Assembly (NCBI RefSeq): GCF_030052995.1
Contig: NZ_JASJPW010000005.1
Span: forward strand, 71,001 to 135,000
Origin: Gemmobacter sp. 24YEA27
GTDB taxonomy: Bacteria > Pseudomonadota > Alphaproteobacteria > Rhodobacterales > Rhodobacteraceae
Direction of reading: 5' to 3'
Length of the DNA stretch: 64,000 nt
Part shown: positions 1 through 8,051 of the stretch, one piece after another
Numbering within the stretch: the stretch's first letter is position 1
How the letters are laid out: every line of letters begins with the position of its first letter
Notes under the pieces: model-generated
What the model saw: only the letters and a program-made list of their open reading frames with translations
Database searches by the model: none
Told to the model about the DNA's origin: nothing
Made by a program: the position numbers and the translations under genes

Positions 1-1
1 C

Positions 2-913
2 CCGGCGATTGGCGTCGGGCCGGGCAATGCCCCGGTCTATGTCGATCCCGGCTGCGATCAGATGGTTGCGGCAAGGCGGATCATCGACAGCAAGGCTTTT
101 GATAATTCAGTGCTTTGCACCAATGAAAGCGTGCTGATCTCGCAGGAGCAGGATCGCAGCCGGCTGGAACGCGCGCTGCGGGCAGGCGGGGCACATATCT
201 GCAACGCGGCCGAGGTGGCGAAACTGCGCGACTGGCTGTTCCCGGGCGGGCATCTGAACACTTCCGCCGTGGGCAAATCGGCGGTCTGGATCGCAGGGCA
301 GGCGGGCTTGCGTGTGGTGGCCTCGACCCGGGTGCTGGTGGCACCGGTGGAGCTGGTCGGCATCGACGAGCAGCTGACGAAGGAAAAGCTTTGCCCGGTT
401 CTGGGCTGGGCCCTGGTCACCAATGCTGCCCATGGTGCAAGCATGGCGCAGATGATCCTGCGGATGAGCGGGGCCGGCCATTCCGCCGCGATCCATACCG
501 ACGATCCACAGCTGGCGCTCGATTTCGCAAGCGCGCTCTCGGTTTACCGCGTGGTGGTCAATGCGCCCTGTTCCCAGGGTGCCGCCGGTTTCGCGACGCA
601 TCTGGCGCCGTCCTTCATGATCGGCACCGGCTATTTCGGCCGGTCTTCCGTGGGCGAGAATATAGGGCCGCAGCATCTGGTTCACTGGACGCGGCTGGCC
701 TGGAATTCCGACCCCGCGATGAAGCCGGGCGATCTGAGCGGCCTGCGCCCCTCTTTCGAAGGGCCGGGCGCCACGCGCCCGCAACCGGTCGCCAGTGCCA
801 TTGCGCCGCCCGCTGCGACCAGCCGGCCCGCCGGCGAGGGCGGTGTCGACCGCGACCTGCTGCGCGAGCTTATTTTGCAGGAACTCCGTGATCTGACGAG
901 GGGCCAGTCGTGA
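2..913 (+). CDS. CoA-acylating aldehyde dehydrogenase of a microcompartment (PduP/EutE-like), 5' end outside the window
   Basis: This is the C-terminal part of an acylating aldehyde dehydrogenase that oxidises an aldehyde to acyl-CoA with NAD inside a BMC lumen. The reading frame is already open at base 2 and starts with the family motif GVGPGNAPVYVD, so the gene begins upstream; the in-frame ATG at 62 is internal. The likely catalytic Cys lies in VLCTNES (bases 116-118). After the catalytic fold comes a Pro/Ala-rich linker (about 775-840) and a terminal amphipathic helix, GVDRDLLRELILQELRDL, which looks like a C-terminal encapsulation peptide. The stop overlaps the GTG start of the shell gene, indicating translational coupling. 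The family is clear; the substrate (propionaldehyde-like) is inferred from the neighbouring kinase and SDR. Confidence 0.9.
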   Translation, partial: PAIGVGPGNAPVYVDPGCDQMVAARRIIDSKAFDNSVLCTNESVLISQEQDRSRLERALRAGGAHICNAAEVAKLRDWLFPGGHLNTSAVGKSAVWIAGQAGLRVVASTRVLVAPVELVGIDEQLTKEKLCPVLGWALVTNAAHGASMAQMILRMSGAGHSAAIHTDDPQLALDFASALSVYRVVVNAPCSQGAAGFATHLAPSFMIGTGYFGRSSVGENIGPQHLVHWTRLAWNSDPAMKPGDLSGLRPSFEGPGATRPQPVASAIAPPAATSRPAGEGGVDRDLLRELILQELRDLTRGQS

Positions 914-1524
914 CCGATCTTCGTGCCTTCATCTTTATCGACCAGCTTCAGCCGCAGACGCTTGCCTATACCTCCACCTGGATGCGGGGCACCCTGCCCC
1001 GCGCCCGGATGGCGGCGCAGATCATCGAGATCGCGCCGGGTCTCGATGTCGAGGCGCTGACCGACACGGTGCTGAAAAGCGCCGAGGTGCGGGCGGGCTT
1101 TCTGGTGGTCGAGCGCCAGTTCGGCACGCTGCAATTCCATGCCCGCTCGACCGCCGAAGTTCAGGCCGGGGCGGCGGCAGCGCTGTCAGCCATGGGCAAG
1201 ACGCGCGAGGATGCGGAAAAGCCGAAGATCATGGCGTCGAAGATCGTGACGCGGATCGATGACCAGCACGCGTTTTTGATGAACCGCAACAAGACCGGCT
1301 CCATGGTTCTGGCCGGAGAGAGCGTCTACCTGCTGGAATGCCAGCCGGCGGCTTACGCGATCCTCGCCTGTAACGAGGCCGAGAAAGAGGCGGATATCAA
1401 GGTCATCGACATGCGGATGATCGGCGCCAACGGGCGACTTTATCTTGCCGGAAGCGAAGCCGATGTCCGCAATGCCCGCGATGCGGCGGAACGCGCACTG
1501 CGTGAGGCAGGGGCGGGCCGATGA
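910..1524 (+). CDS. BMC-T tandem-domain microcompartment shell protein, first copy
   Basis: This 204-aa protein has two fused BMC domains, which normally form a trimeric pseudohexamer tile in the shell facet. The N-terminal half contains FIFIDQLQPQTLAY and QIIEIAPGL; the second half contains DDQHAFLMNRN, ACNEAEKEADI and MIGANGRLYLAG. The wording is very close to what I recall of the single T-type shell protein of the mycobacterial RMM/AAUM locus. It starts with GTG overlapping the TGA of the aldehyde dehydrogenase, and its own stop overlaps the next ATG, so the shell genes are tightly coupled. A paralogue follows at 2591. Confidence in the shell role is high; pore gating cannot be judged from sequence alone. 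Confidence 0.93.
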   Translation: MTDLRAFIFIDQLQPQTLAYTSTWMRGTLPRARMAAQIIEIAPGLDVEALTDTVLKSAEVRAGFLVVERQFGTLQFHARSTAEVQAGAAAALSAMGKTREDAEKPKIMASKIVTRIDDQHAFLMNRNKTGSMVLAGESVYLLECQPAAYAILACNEAEKEADIKVIDMRMIGANGRLYLAGSEADVRNARDAAERALREAGAGR

Positions 1525-1988
1525 GCGAGCTGCGTGCCCTGATCCGCGAGTTACTGTCCGAAGAGATCGCGGCGCTGCGCGCAGAGATCCTCGGCGGCGG
1601 CCCGGCGACCGAGCGCGTCGAGGTCGCGACCGGGGCCCAGCTGACCGATTTTGCGCTGACCATCGCGCGCCGCGCGCAGGAGCCGGGATTTCTGGCAGGG
1701 CTTGAAGCCGGGCAGATCCGGTTTGCACCTGTGGCGAGCGCCCCGACGCCGGTTGCGATGCGTGACTTTGCTGATCCCGCGGCCTCCGCGCCGCCGGTGG
1801 CCAGGCTGGTCACCACCGTTCCGGCGGGGATACCCGAATTGCGCAAAACCCTTGTCACCGAGCGCGACATCGCAGCCATCGGCGAGGGCGAGACGCGGCT
1901 GCGCATCACCAGGCAGGCGCGGCTGACACCTCTGGCGGGTGACGAGGCCCGCCGCCGCGGCATCAGGATCGAAAGGACACTGGCATGA
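1521..1988 (+). CDS. BMC-associated accessory protein with N-terminal encapsulation-like helix
   Basis: This 155-aa protein has no enzyme motif that I recognise. Its first 24 residues (MSELRALIRELLSEEIAALR) form an Arg/Glu/Leu amphipathic helix resembling the C-terminal tail of the aldehyde dehydrogenase two genes upstream. A low-complexity middle follows. The C-terminal third reads LVTERDIAAIGEGETRLRI and TPLAGDEARRRGIRIER, which resembles the short conserved segment of BMC accessory proteins such as the hypothetical gene of RMM loci. It uses ATGA overlaps on both sides between shell genes, so it is made together with the shell. A luminal scaffold or cargo-organising role is inferred; no catalytic function is claimed. 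Confidence 0.75.
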   Translation: MSELRALIRELLSEEIAALRAEILGGGPATERVEVATGAQLTDFALTIARRAQEPGFLAGLEAGQIRFAPVASAPTPVAMRDFADPAASAPPVARLVTTVPAGIPELRKTLVTERDIAAIGEGETRLRITRQARLTPLAGDEARRRGIRIERTLA

Positions 1989-2254
1989 TAAGGGCGCGCG
2001 TCAGCGGCAGGCTCTGGTCCACCCGCCATATCGGCACGCTTCCCACCGGGGCGCTGCTGGAGGTTGAGACCGAAACCGGCGCAAAACTGATTGCCTTCGA
2101 CCCTCTGGGCTGTGCCGAGGGCGAGGCTGTGCTGATCACCCAGGGCTCGGTTGCAGCCGCCTGGTTTACCGAACGCGCGGCGCCGGTTGACGCATTGATC
2201 ATCGGTTCCATCGACGAAGAATCTGCCGGGAAACCGGCTGCGAAACGCAAGTAA
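1985..2254 (+). CDS. BMC-P vertex pentamer (EutN/CcmL family)
   Basis: This 89-aa protein matches the EutN/CcmL family, whose pentamers cap the twelve vertices of a microcompartment. It shows the family opening (MIRARVSGRLWSTRH), the central GALLEVETETGAKLIAFDPLG with the typical V.D.LGAG-like turn, GEAVLITQGSVAAAWF, and the end VDALIIGSIDEES. The start overlaps the previous stop in an ATGA arrangement. It is the only pentamer gene visible, so the locus has at least one full set of H, T and P shell parts. The last ten residues are Lys/Ala-rich and probably disordered. Confidence 0.93.
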   Translation: MIRARVSGRLWSTRHIGTLPTGALLEVETETGAKLIAFDPLGCAEGEAVLITQGSVAAAWFTERAAPVDALIIGSIDEESAGKPAAKRK

Positions 2255-2266
2255 GGGAGTTCTCAA

Positions 2267-2548
2267 ATGGCTAATCTTGCAATCGGAATGATCGAAACCA
2301 GGGGTTATGTGCCGGCGCTTGCAGCGGCGGATGCCATGGTCAAGGCCGCCAATGTCGAAATCGTCGCCCGTAACGAGGTCGGCGGAGGCCTGGTTTCGGT
2401 CGTGGTGCGCGGCGATGTCGGCGCGGTGAAGGCCGCGACCGAGGCCGGGGCCGAGGCCGCGGCCCAGATCGGCGAAGTGACCGCCGTCCATGTTATCCCG
2501 CGCCCGCATGGCGATCTCGCAAAGCATTTCGACGCGCTTAAGGCCTGA
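2267..2548 (+). CDS. BMC-H hexameric microcompartment shell protein
   Basis: This 93-aa single-domain BMC protein (Pfam BMC, PduA/CcmK type) builds the hexagonal facets of the shell. It has the canonical opening [20 protein letters not shown], then KAANVEIV, the pore-loop region [19 protein letters not shown], and the end [13 protein letters not shown] good ribosome binding site (aagggag) precedes the ATG. It is separated by only 12 bases from the pentamer gene. Length and motifs fit the family; it is the only BMC-H in this window, and a second could lie upstream of base 1. Confidence 0.95.
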   Translation: MANLAIGMIETRGYVPALAAADAMVKAANVEIVARNEVGGGLVSVVVRGDVGAVKAATEAGAEAAAQIGEVTAVHVIPRPHGDLAKHFDALKA

Positions 2549-2590
2549 GCCGCGGCGGCCTCTTACAGAGACCCAGATAAGGATTGAGGT

Positions 2591-3214
2591 ATGACAGAGC
2601 TTCGCGTCTATCTTCCCATCGAGGATCTGCAGCCCCAGTTCGCGGCGTATCTGTCCTCGCCCACCCGGGCGAGGGGATATCCGCCCTTCCGGGGGCAGAA
2701 CTCGCTGATCATCGAGGTCGCGCCGGCTCTGGCGATCCACCGTGTCACCGATCTGGCGCTGAAGGCCGCCCCCGAAATGGAGCCGGGTATTCTTTATACC
2801 GAACGTCAGTTTGGTTTGCTGGAATTGCACGCTGACCGGATGGAGGATCTGACGGCTGCGGGCGAGGCGATCCTTGCCGGAATCGGCGCAAAACCCGATG
2901 ATCAGATGCGCCCGCAGATCCTGTATCACGATATCATCGAGGATCTGTCGGACCAGCATGCGATCATCCTCAACCGCTCGCGCGACGCCTCGATCCTGGT
3001 GCCGGGGGTTGCGCTGCTGATCTACGAAATGGCTCCGGCGCTTTTTGCCTGCGTGGCGGCGAACGAGGCGGAAAAGGCGGCCCCCAATGCGATTATCAAT
3101 GATGTACAGATGATGGGCGCAACCGGACGGCTTTTCATGTCCGGCACCGCCGAAGACATGCGGATCGCGCGTGACACCATCACCGCAAAACTGGAGGCGA
3201 TCACCGGACGATAG
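2591..3214 (+). CDS. BMC-T tandem-domain shell protein, second, divergent copy
   Basis: This 207-aa protein is a paralogue of the shell protein at 910. They share the LQPQ opening, IIEVAPAL, ERQFGLLELHA, SDQHAIILNRS, AANEAEKAAPNAI and MMGATGRLFMSG. It differs in the first pore region (SSPTRARGYPPFRGQN instead of a short Arg-rich loop), so the two tiles probably have different pores or partners. As I recall, characterised RMM loci carry one T-type gene, so the duplication is unusual. It ends the shell block, and a short hairpin follows before the transporter genes. Confidence 0.9.
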   Translation: MTELRVYLPIEDLQPQFAAYLSSPTRARGYPPFRGQNSLIIEVAPALAIHRVTDLALKAAPEMEPGILYTERQFGLLELHADRMEDLTAAGEAILAGIGAKPDDQMRPQILYHDIIEDLSDQHAIILNRSRDASILVPGVALLIYEMAPALFACVAANEAEKAAPNAIINDVQMMGATGRLFMSGTAEDMRIARDTITAKLEAITGR

Positions 3215-3219
3215 GCAAA

Positions 3220-3234
3220 AGGGCCGAAGGCCCT
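3220..3234 (+). other. Small GC hairpin between shell and transporter genes
   Basis: Arms agggcc and ggccct flank a GAA loop six bases after the stop of the second BMC-T gene. There is no T-run, so this is more likely an mRNA-stabilising or processing hairpin than a terminator. It could set different levels for shell and transporter messages. Confidence 0.35.
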
Positions 3235-3295
3235 CACTCAGGCCCGGGAGATGGATCAACCATCCGGGAGGCACCACCAACAAGGGAGACAGAAG

Positions 3296-4426
3296 ATGAT
3301 TACGAGACGTCAGTTCTCGCTGGGGGCGGCCGGTTTGGCTGGTCTTTCGGCGTTTTCGATGCCGGGCCGTGCGCTCGCAGACCGCAACAATCAGCTCAAT
3401 ATCCTGTGCTGGGAAGGCTATAACTCGGATACGGTGCTGAACCCGTTCCGCACGGCGCATCCCGGTGCCACGGTGCGCGCCGAAAGCGGCACCTCGGACC
3501 CCGAGATGGTCAACCGGCTGCGCGCGGGCGAAATCGGAACCTGGGATCTTATCAATGTCAATCAGCCCTGGGCACGGGGCGAGCTGAGTCGTGACAACCT
3601 GATCAGACCGCTGAACAAAGAGCGTTTCCTGCCCTGGTTCGACAAGATGACGCCGGAATTTGCCAGACCCTATGCGCTGGCTTTTGGCGAGAACGGTGAT
3701 CTTCTGGGCCTGCCGCAGCGCTACGGGCCGTTCTCTTTCGTGGTCAATACAGACAAGATCAGCCAGGAAAGTGCCGAGGAACAGGGCTGGAACCTGTTCT
3801 TTGATCCGGCGATGAAGGGCCGCTATGGCCTTCTGACCTATGACAACTGGAATGTGATCCATCTCTGCCTTGCCGCCGGACTTGATCCGTTCCGGCCGGT
3901 CGAGGGCGCCGATGCCGAAAAATTCGCCGAGACCTGCAGGCAGATCGTCGCCGGGGCACGGATGATGACCGATGATCTGGTGGCGATGAACACCGCGCTG
4001 ATCAATGGCGAGATCGACGCTTATTTCACCGGCGGTACCTATACCGCTTCGCCCGCCCGGTATGACGGGGCGACCTTCGTGCGCGCGATCACGCCGCGCA
4101 GCGGACCGGTCGAGGGCAAGGGTGGCGTTGTCTGGGTCGAGCTGACCTCGGCGGTGAACAACCCCGATCCCTCGTCGCTGGCCGAGGATTTCCTTGAATT
4201 CGTGCAACAGCCCGAAATCTGCAAGGCCGTGGCGTTTTCTGAGGGCACCTACAACCCGATTGCCCAGATGGGCAATCCCGAGGTCATGGCGCTGTTCGAC
4301 GACGAGATGCTGGAAGCGATCCAGTTCGACACCCTGGAAGACGAGCTGTCGCGCTGTCTCGAATTCGATGTCGTACCCTCTTACGACGCCCTGCTTGCGA
4401 CCTATGTCGCGGCAAGACGCGGCTGA
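3296..4426 (+). CDS. Polyamine/amino-alcohol-type ABC transporter substrate-binding protein (PotD-like)
   Basis: This periplasmic solute-binding protein (about 376 aa) belongs to the spermidine/putrescine (PotD/PotF) family. The start chosen is the ATG at 3296, preceded by aagggag; an upstream in-frame ATG at 3251 would add residues with no signal-peptide character. The N-terminus has a twin-arginine signal (TRRQFSLGAAGLAG) ending near ALADRNN. Mature motifs include LNILCWEGYNSD, GLPQRYGPFSFVVNTD and DAYFTGGTY, typical of PotD-type proteins. It begins a transporter set embedded in the BMC operon, so its ligand is probably the amino-alcohol or amine degraded in the compartment; that is inference. 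Confidence 0.9.
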   Translation: MITRRQFSLGAAGLAGLSAFSMPGRALADRNNQLNILCWEGYNSDTVLNPFRTAHPGATVRAESGTSDPEMVNRLRAGEIGTWDLINVNQPWARGELSRDNLIRPLNKERFLPWFDKMTPEFARPYALAFGENGDLLGLPQRYGPFSFVVNTDKISQESAEEQGWNLFFDPAMKGRYGLLTYDNWNVIHLCLAAGLDPFRPVEGADAEKFAETCRQIVAGARMMTDDLVAMNTALINGEIDAYFTGGTYTASPARYDGATFVRAITPRSGPVEGKGGVVWVELTSAVNNPDPSSLAEDFLEFVQQPEICKAVAFSEGTYNPIAQMGNPEVMALFDDEMLEAIQFDTLEDELSRCLEFDVVPSYDALLATYVAARRG

Positions 4427-4445
4427 GGCCCCGGCTTCAGCCATT

Positions 4446-4470
4446 CTGCCGGGCGCTCTCTGCCCGGCAG
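4446..4470 (+). terminator. Hairpin after the binding-protein gene, probable attenuator
   Basis: Arms ctgccgggc and gcccggcag flank a 7-base loop and are followed by tctttgctttccctt. This could be a weak intrinsic terminator or a 3' stabiliser. Such elements often raise binding-protein expression over the membrane components encoded downstream. Confidence 0.5.
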
Positions 4471-4502
4471 TCTTTGCTTTCCCTTAAAATCTGGAATGGA
4501 CG

Positions 4503-5591
4503 ATGGTTGCTCAGCCCTTCGTGCGGATCGAGAATGTCACCAAACGCTTCGGTCGCTTTACTGCGCTTGACCGGATCAGCCTCGATATTGCCGAGGGAGA
4601 ATTTCTGACCATCGTCGGCCCTTCGGGCAGCGGCAAATCCACCCTGATCCGGCTGCTGGTCGGCATTGACGACGTGTCTGACGGCACGATCAGTCTGAAC
4701 GGCACCCGCATAGACACCATGCCCGCGAACAAGCGCCCGACCTGTATGGTGTTCCAGTCGCTTGCTCTGTTCCCGCATATGAGCGTCGGCAGGAATATCG
4801 AATTTCCGCAAAAGCTGAAAAAGGTGACGCCAGAAGCGCGCAAGGCCCGCACGCTGGATCTGCTGCGGCTGCTGCGATTGCCGGAAGAGTATTATGGCAA
4901 GATGATCAGCCAGCTTTCGGGCGGCGAACGTCAGCGGGTCGCCCTGGCGCGGGCACTGGCCTTCGATCCGCAGATCATTGTCTTTGACGAGCCCCTGTCG
5001 GCGCTGGACTACCGGCTGCGGAAAACCCTGGAAAAAGAGCTGAAAGACCTGCACGCCCGCACCGGCAAGACCTTTGTCTATATCACCCATTCGCTGGAAG
5101 AGGCGATGGTGATGTCTGACCGCATCGCCATCATGAAGCAGGGCCGTTTCGAGCAGATCGCCGTGGCCGAGGAGATCTATTCCCGCCCGGTCAGCCGTTT
5201 CGTCGCCAGCTTCATGGGCGAGGTCAATCTGTTTGAAGCGCGCGAGGATAACGGGTTGGTCCGCTGGAAGGACCCGGGCGTCACCGCCGCCCCTGGCGCG
5301 CTGACCCTGCCGCAGGGCTGGCGCGGTGCGCTGATGGTACGACCCGAGCTGCTGCGGTTCATCGGCGATGGTATGTCTGCGGATTTCACCCTTTCCGGCA
5401 ATGTGGTGGCCGAATACGCGCTCGGCTCCCGCATCCAGTATTCGGTCGAGACCGGTGCCGGGACACTGATCACGGTTGAGCGGCCCTTTGAGGCGCGGCT
5501 TGCCTCGGGCACCGGCACGCCCGTCACCCTCGGCTGGGACCGGGACGCGGTCCATCCGATCCCTGAGGAGGTGGATCATGCACAGGCTTGA
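4503..5591 (+). CDS. ABC transporter ATP-binding protein (PotA-like)
   Basis: This 362-aa ATPase subunit belongs to the PotA/spermidine class and powers the importer. It has Walker A GPSGSGKST (near residue 40), the Q-loop MVFQSLALFPHM, the signature [15 protein letters not shown], Walker B IIVFDEPLSALD, and the H-loop YITHSLEEAMVM. A C-terminal regulatory TOBE region of about 110 residues follows, including GEVNLFEA and LMVRPELLRF. It overlaps the next permease gene by 14 bases, so the two are translationally coupled. Length and architecture are standard. Confidence 0.93.
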   Translation: MVAQPFVRIENVTKRFGRFTALDRISLDIAEGEFLTIVGPSGSGKSTLIRLLVGIDDVSDGTISLNGTRIDTMPANKRPTCMVFQSLALFPHMSVGRNIEFPQKLKKVTPEARKARTLDLLRLLRLPEEYYGKMISQLSGGERQRVALARALAFDPQIIVFDEPLSALDYRLRKTLEKELKDLHARTGKTFVYITHSLEEAMVMSDRIAIMKQGRFEQIAVAEEIYSRPVSRFVASFMGEVNLFEAREDNGLVRWKDPGVTAAPGALTLPQGWRGALMVRPELLRFIGDGMSADFTLSGNVVAEYALGSRIQYSVETGAGTLITVERPFEARLASGTGTPVTLGWDRDAVHPIPEEVDHAQA

Positions 5592-6432
5592 GGGACGGCT
5601 TGGCTTTCTGAGCGGCCTGCCGATCATCGTTCTGCTGCTGCTGGCCTTCATCATGCCGCTTTTCGTGGTGGCGGGCTTCGCCATCATGCCGCAAAAAGTA
5701 TTCGAGCTGACCCATCTCCCCGATTTTTCCTCTTTCGCGGTGATCTGGGAACAGGGCTATTACCGTTCGCTGCTGCGCTCGCTGGGGCTTGCCCTGATGA
5801 CCACGGTGATCCTGTTCATCGTCTGCTGGCCGCTGGCTTACGGCATGGCGAAGGTCTTCGGACGCTTTACCATCGTAATCACCCTGGCGGTCGTGCTGAT
5901 CCTTTTCGTGTCCGAGAATATCCGTCTGTTCGGCTGGAGCCTCTCTTTGATGAAGGGCGGATTGTTGGAGGGCTATCTGCGTTCGCTGACCGGGCTGAGC
6001 TTCGAGACACCGCTTTATGACTGGCCGGTGATCGTCTTTGGCATGGCCTATGTCTATTTCCCCTTCATGCTGTTTCCGCTGGCCCAGGGCATCAGCCTTG
6101 TCCCGGACGATGCCCGCCTTGCCGCCTCGGATCTTGGCGCGAGCCCGGCGCGCATCCTGTTCGAGATTGAAATGCCGCTGGCCGCACCCGGCATCATGGT
6201 GGGAAGCCTGCTGACCTTCGTCCTCTCTGCCGGTGCGGTAGCCGAGGCAAAGCTTTTGGGCGGGCGCTCGGTTGTGGTGCTGACCGATGATGTCGAAAGC
6301 GCCTTCACCTTCGCGCAGAACTGGCCGCTCGGATCGGCTCTGTCGCTGATGCTGATCGTCATTGTCGCCCTTCTGGTGCTGGTGCCGGTCAGCCGCGTAA
6401 ACCTTGATGCGATCATGGGGAGGAAACCATGA
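5578..6432 (+). CDS. ABC transporter permease (PotB-like)
   Basis: This 284-aa inner-membrane permease has six predicted transmembrane segments. It carries the EAA loop DLGASPARILFEIEMPLAAPG that docks on the ATPase. The start at ATG 5578 (MHRLEGRLGFLSG) follows gaggaggtgg, a strong ribosome binding site; longer upstream readings in this frame run antisense-like through the ATPase gene. The stop overlaps the next permease start in an ATGA arrangement. It belongs to the PotB/spermidine permease class and would pair with the following gene as a heterodimer. Confidence 0.92.
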   Translation: MHRLEGRLGFLSGLPIIVLLLLAFIMPLFVVAGFAIMPQKVFELTHLPDFSSFAVIWEQGYYRSLLRSLGLALMTTVILFIVCWPLAYGMAKVFGRFTIVITLAVVLILFVSENIRLFGWSLSLMKGGLLEGYLRSLTGLSFETPLYDWPVIVFGMAYVYFPFMLFPLAQGISLVPDDARLAASDLGASPARILFEIEMPLAAPGIMVGSLLTFVLSAGAVAEAKLLGGRSVVVLTDDVESAFTFAQNWPLGSALSLMLIVIVALLVLVPVSRVNLDAIMGRKP

Positions 6433-7222
6433 GAACGGTCTCCAACACCACCCGCATCGCGCTATATCTTTATGGGTTGCTGATCCTGCTGGTGCTTTAC
6501 CTGCCGCTGGTTTCGGTCGGCTTCGCATCGGTCTCGAAGGCGCGGTATCTGAGCTTTCCGGTCAACCGCTATACCAGTGAATGGATGGTCCAGGCGGTGA
6601 CCAGCCCGAACGTCCACGCCCTGGTGCTGACCTCGCTGAAGATCGCGGTGCTGGTGACCCTGCTGTCGATGATCCTCGGCTTCTTCGGTGCCCTTGCTTT
6701 CGCGCGTTTCCAGTGGCGGTATCGCCCGCTGTTCCAGAAGCTGATCCTGCTGCCGATTTTCTTCCCGCAAACGGTGCTGGGGCTTGCGCTGCTGATCTGG
6801 TTTTCGGCGCTTGGGGTTCAGCCCAGCTGGAAGACCGCCGTGATCGCGCATCTGGTCTGGATTGCGCCCATCACCACGCTGATCATCGCGATCCGCGCCT
6901 ATGCCTTTGATCCGGCGCTGGAAGAGGCGGCGCGGGATATGGGCGCCTCGACCTTTACAATCCTGCGCGAGGTGACGCTGCCCCTGCTGATGCCGGGGGT
7001 GATTTCTGCGGGGCTCTTCGCCTTTCTGCTGTCCTGGGGGAATTTCCCGCTCTCGCTCTTCACCACAGGGCTCGATTCAACTTTGCCCAAATGGCTCTAT
7101 GCCCGGATGGTCTCCGGCTACACGCCGCAGATCCCGCGCTTGGGGTTCTGTCGGTCGCCGGCTCGGCCACGCTGATGCTGATCGGGCTTCTGGTGTTGCG
7201 CTGGACACGAAAACGCGCCTGA
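6429..7222 (+). CDS. ABC transporter permease (PotC-like) with apparent C-terminal frameshift
   Basis: This is the second permease of the importer, with the EAA loop DMGASTFTILREVTLPLLMPG and the usual six-helix layout. The literal frame runs into an Arg/Pro-rich tail and stops at 7175. Adding one base after 7136 (ccg|cgc read as ccg gcg) restores GVLSVAGSATLMLIGLLVL, the expected last helix, ending at the TGA at 7220-7222. So one base appears to be missing in this sequence. If the deletion is real, the last membrane helix is lost and import may fail; if it is a sequencing error, the importer is intact. Confidence 0.82.
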
Positions 7223-7260
7223 CGCCGCGATAAAATCATAAAAATCAGGGAGAAAAACAG

Positions 7261-8040
7261 ATGCTGACGTCATTGCAGGGCCGGAGTGTCATCGTTACCG
7301 GCGGATCAAAAGGGATCGGGCGCGGCATCGCGCGGGTCTTTGCCCGGGCCGGTGTGAAACTGACCATTGCCGGGCGCGACAAGGTGGCGCTGGCGGCGGC
7401 CGTGGCCGAGATGAACGAGGCAGGGGCGACAGCCCGCAGCGCCGTCTGCGATGTGAGCGATTACGACCAGGTGCAGCGCATGGTCGATGAGGCGGCCGAA
7501 GCCCAGGGCGGGCTGCATGTGATCTGCGCCAATGCCGGATCCTTCCCGCAGGTGAAGATGGTCGATATGTCGCCCGCCGAATGGGACCAGATGATGGCGA
7601 ACAACCTGCGCTCGACCTTCCTCTGCGTCAAAGCCGCGATCCCGCATTTCGAACGGGCCGGCAAAGGCCGCGTGGTGGTCACCTCTTCGATCACCGGGCC
7701 GGTGACAGGCTATCCGGGCTGGTCGCATTACGGCGCGTCGAAGGCCGGGCAGCTTGGTTTCATCAAGACCGCCGCGATGGAGCTGGCGCGCTACAACACC
7801 ACGATCAACGCGGTGATGCCGGGCAATATCGTGACAGAGGGGCTTGAGGGGCTGGGCGCGGATTACCTGAAAACCATGGCCGCATCGATCCCGCTGAAAC
7901 GGCTGGGTGCCGTCGAGGATATCGGCAATGCGGCGCTGTTTTTCGCATCGGATGAGGCGGCCTATATCACGGGGCAGCAGATCATCGTCGATGGGGGGCA
8001 GATCCTGCCGGAATCCCTGGAAGCCATCGAGTCGATCTGA
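7261..8040 (+). CDS. SDR-family oxidoreductase, probable amino-ketone/amino-alcohol dehydrogenase of the BMC pathway
   Basis: This 259-aa classical short-chain dehydrogenase has the cofactor motif TGGSKGIGRG at the N-terminus, the NAG motif in CANAGSF, a catalytic Ser in TSSITG, and Tyr157/Lys161 in YGASK. The C-terminus has the common YITGQQIIVDGGQILPE. In the AAUM microcompartment loci of actinobacteria an SDR is proposed to interconvert aminoacetone and 1-amino-2-propanol; the same placement beside an APH kinase suggests that role here. Cofactor choice is not certain. It sits 38 bases after the transporter and 12 bases before the kinase, so it is probably co-transcribed. Confidence 0.88.
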   Translation: MLTSLQGRSVIVTGGSKGIGRGIARVFARAGVKLTIAGRDKVALAAAVAEMNEAGATARSAVCDVSDYDQVQRMVDEAAEAQGGLHVICANAGSFPQVKMVDMSPAEWDQMMANNLRSTFLCVKAAIPHFERAGKGRVVVTSSITGPVTGYPGWSHYGASKAGQLGFIKTAAMELARYNTTINAVMPGNIVTEGLEGLGADYLKTMAASIPLKRLGAVEDIGNAALFFASDEAAYITGQQIIVDGGQILPESLEAIESI

Positions 8041-8051
8041 GGGAGGGGCAC

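Noticed and set aside
3251..3295. Upstream ATG start for the PotD-like protein
   Set aside because: It would add a polar segment before the twin-arginine signal, and it lacks the good ribosome binding site that precedes 3296.
1403..4444. A 1013-codon open frame on the minus strand across the BMC genes
   Set aside because: It is antisense to six clearly recognised genes, is rich in Arg/His/Gly and has no family motifs. Long shadow frames are common in GC-rich DNA.
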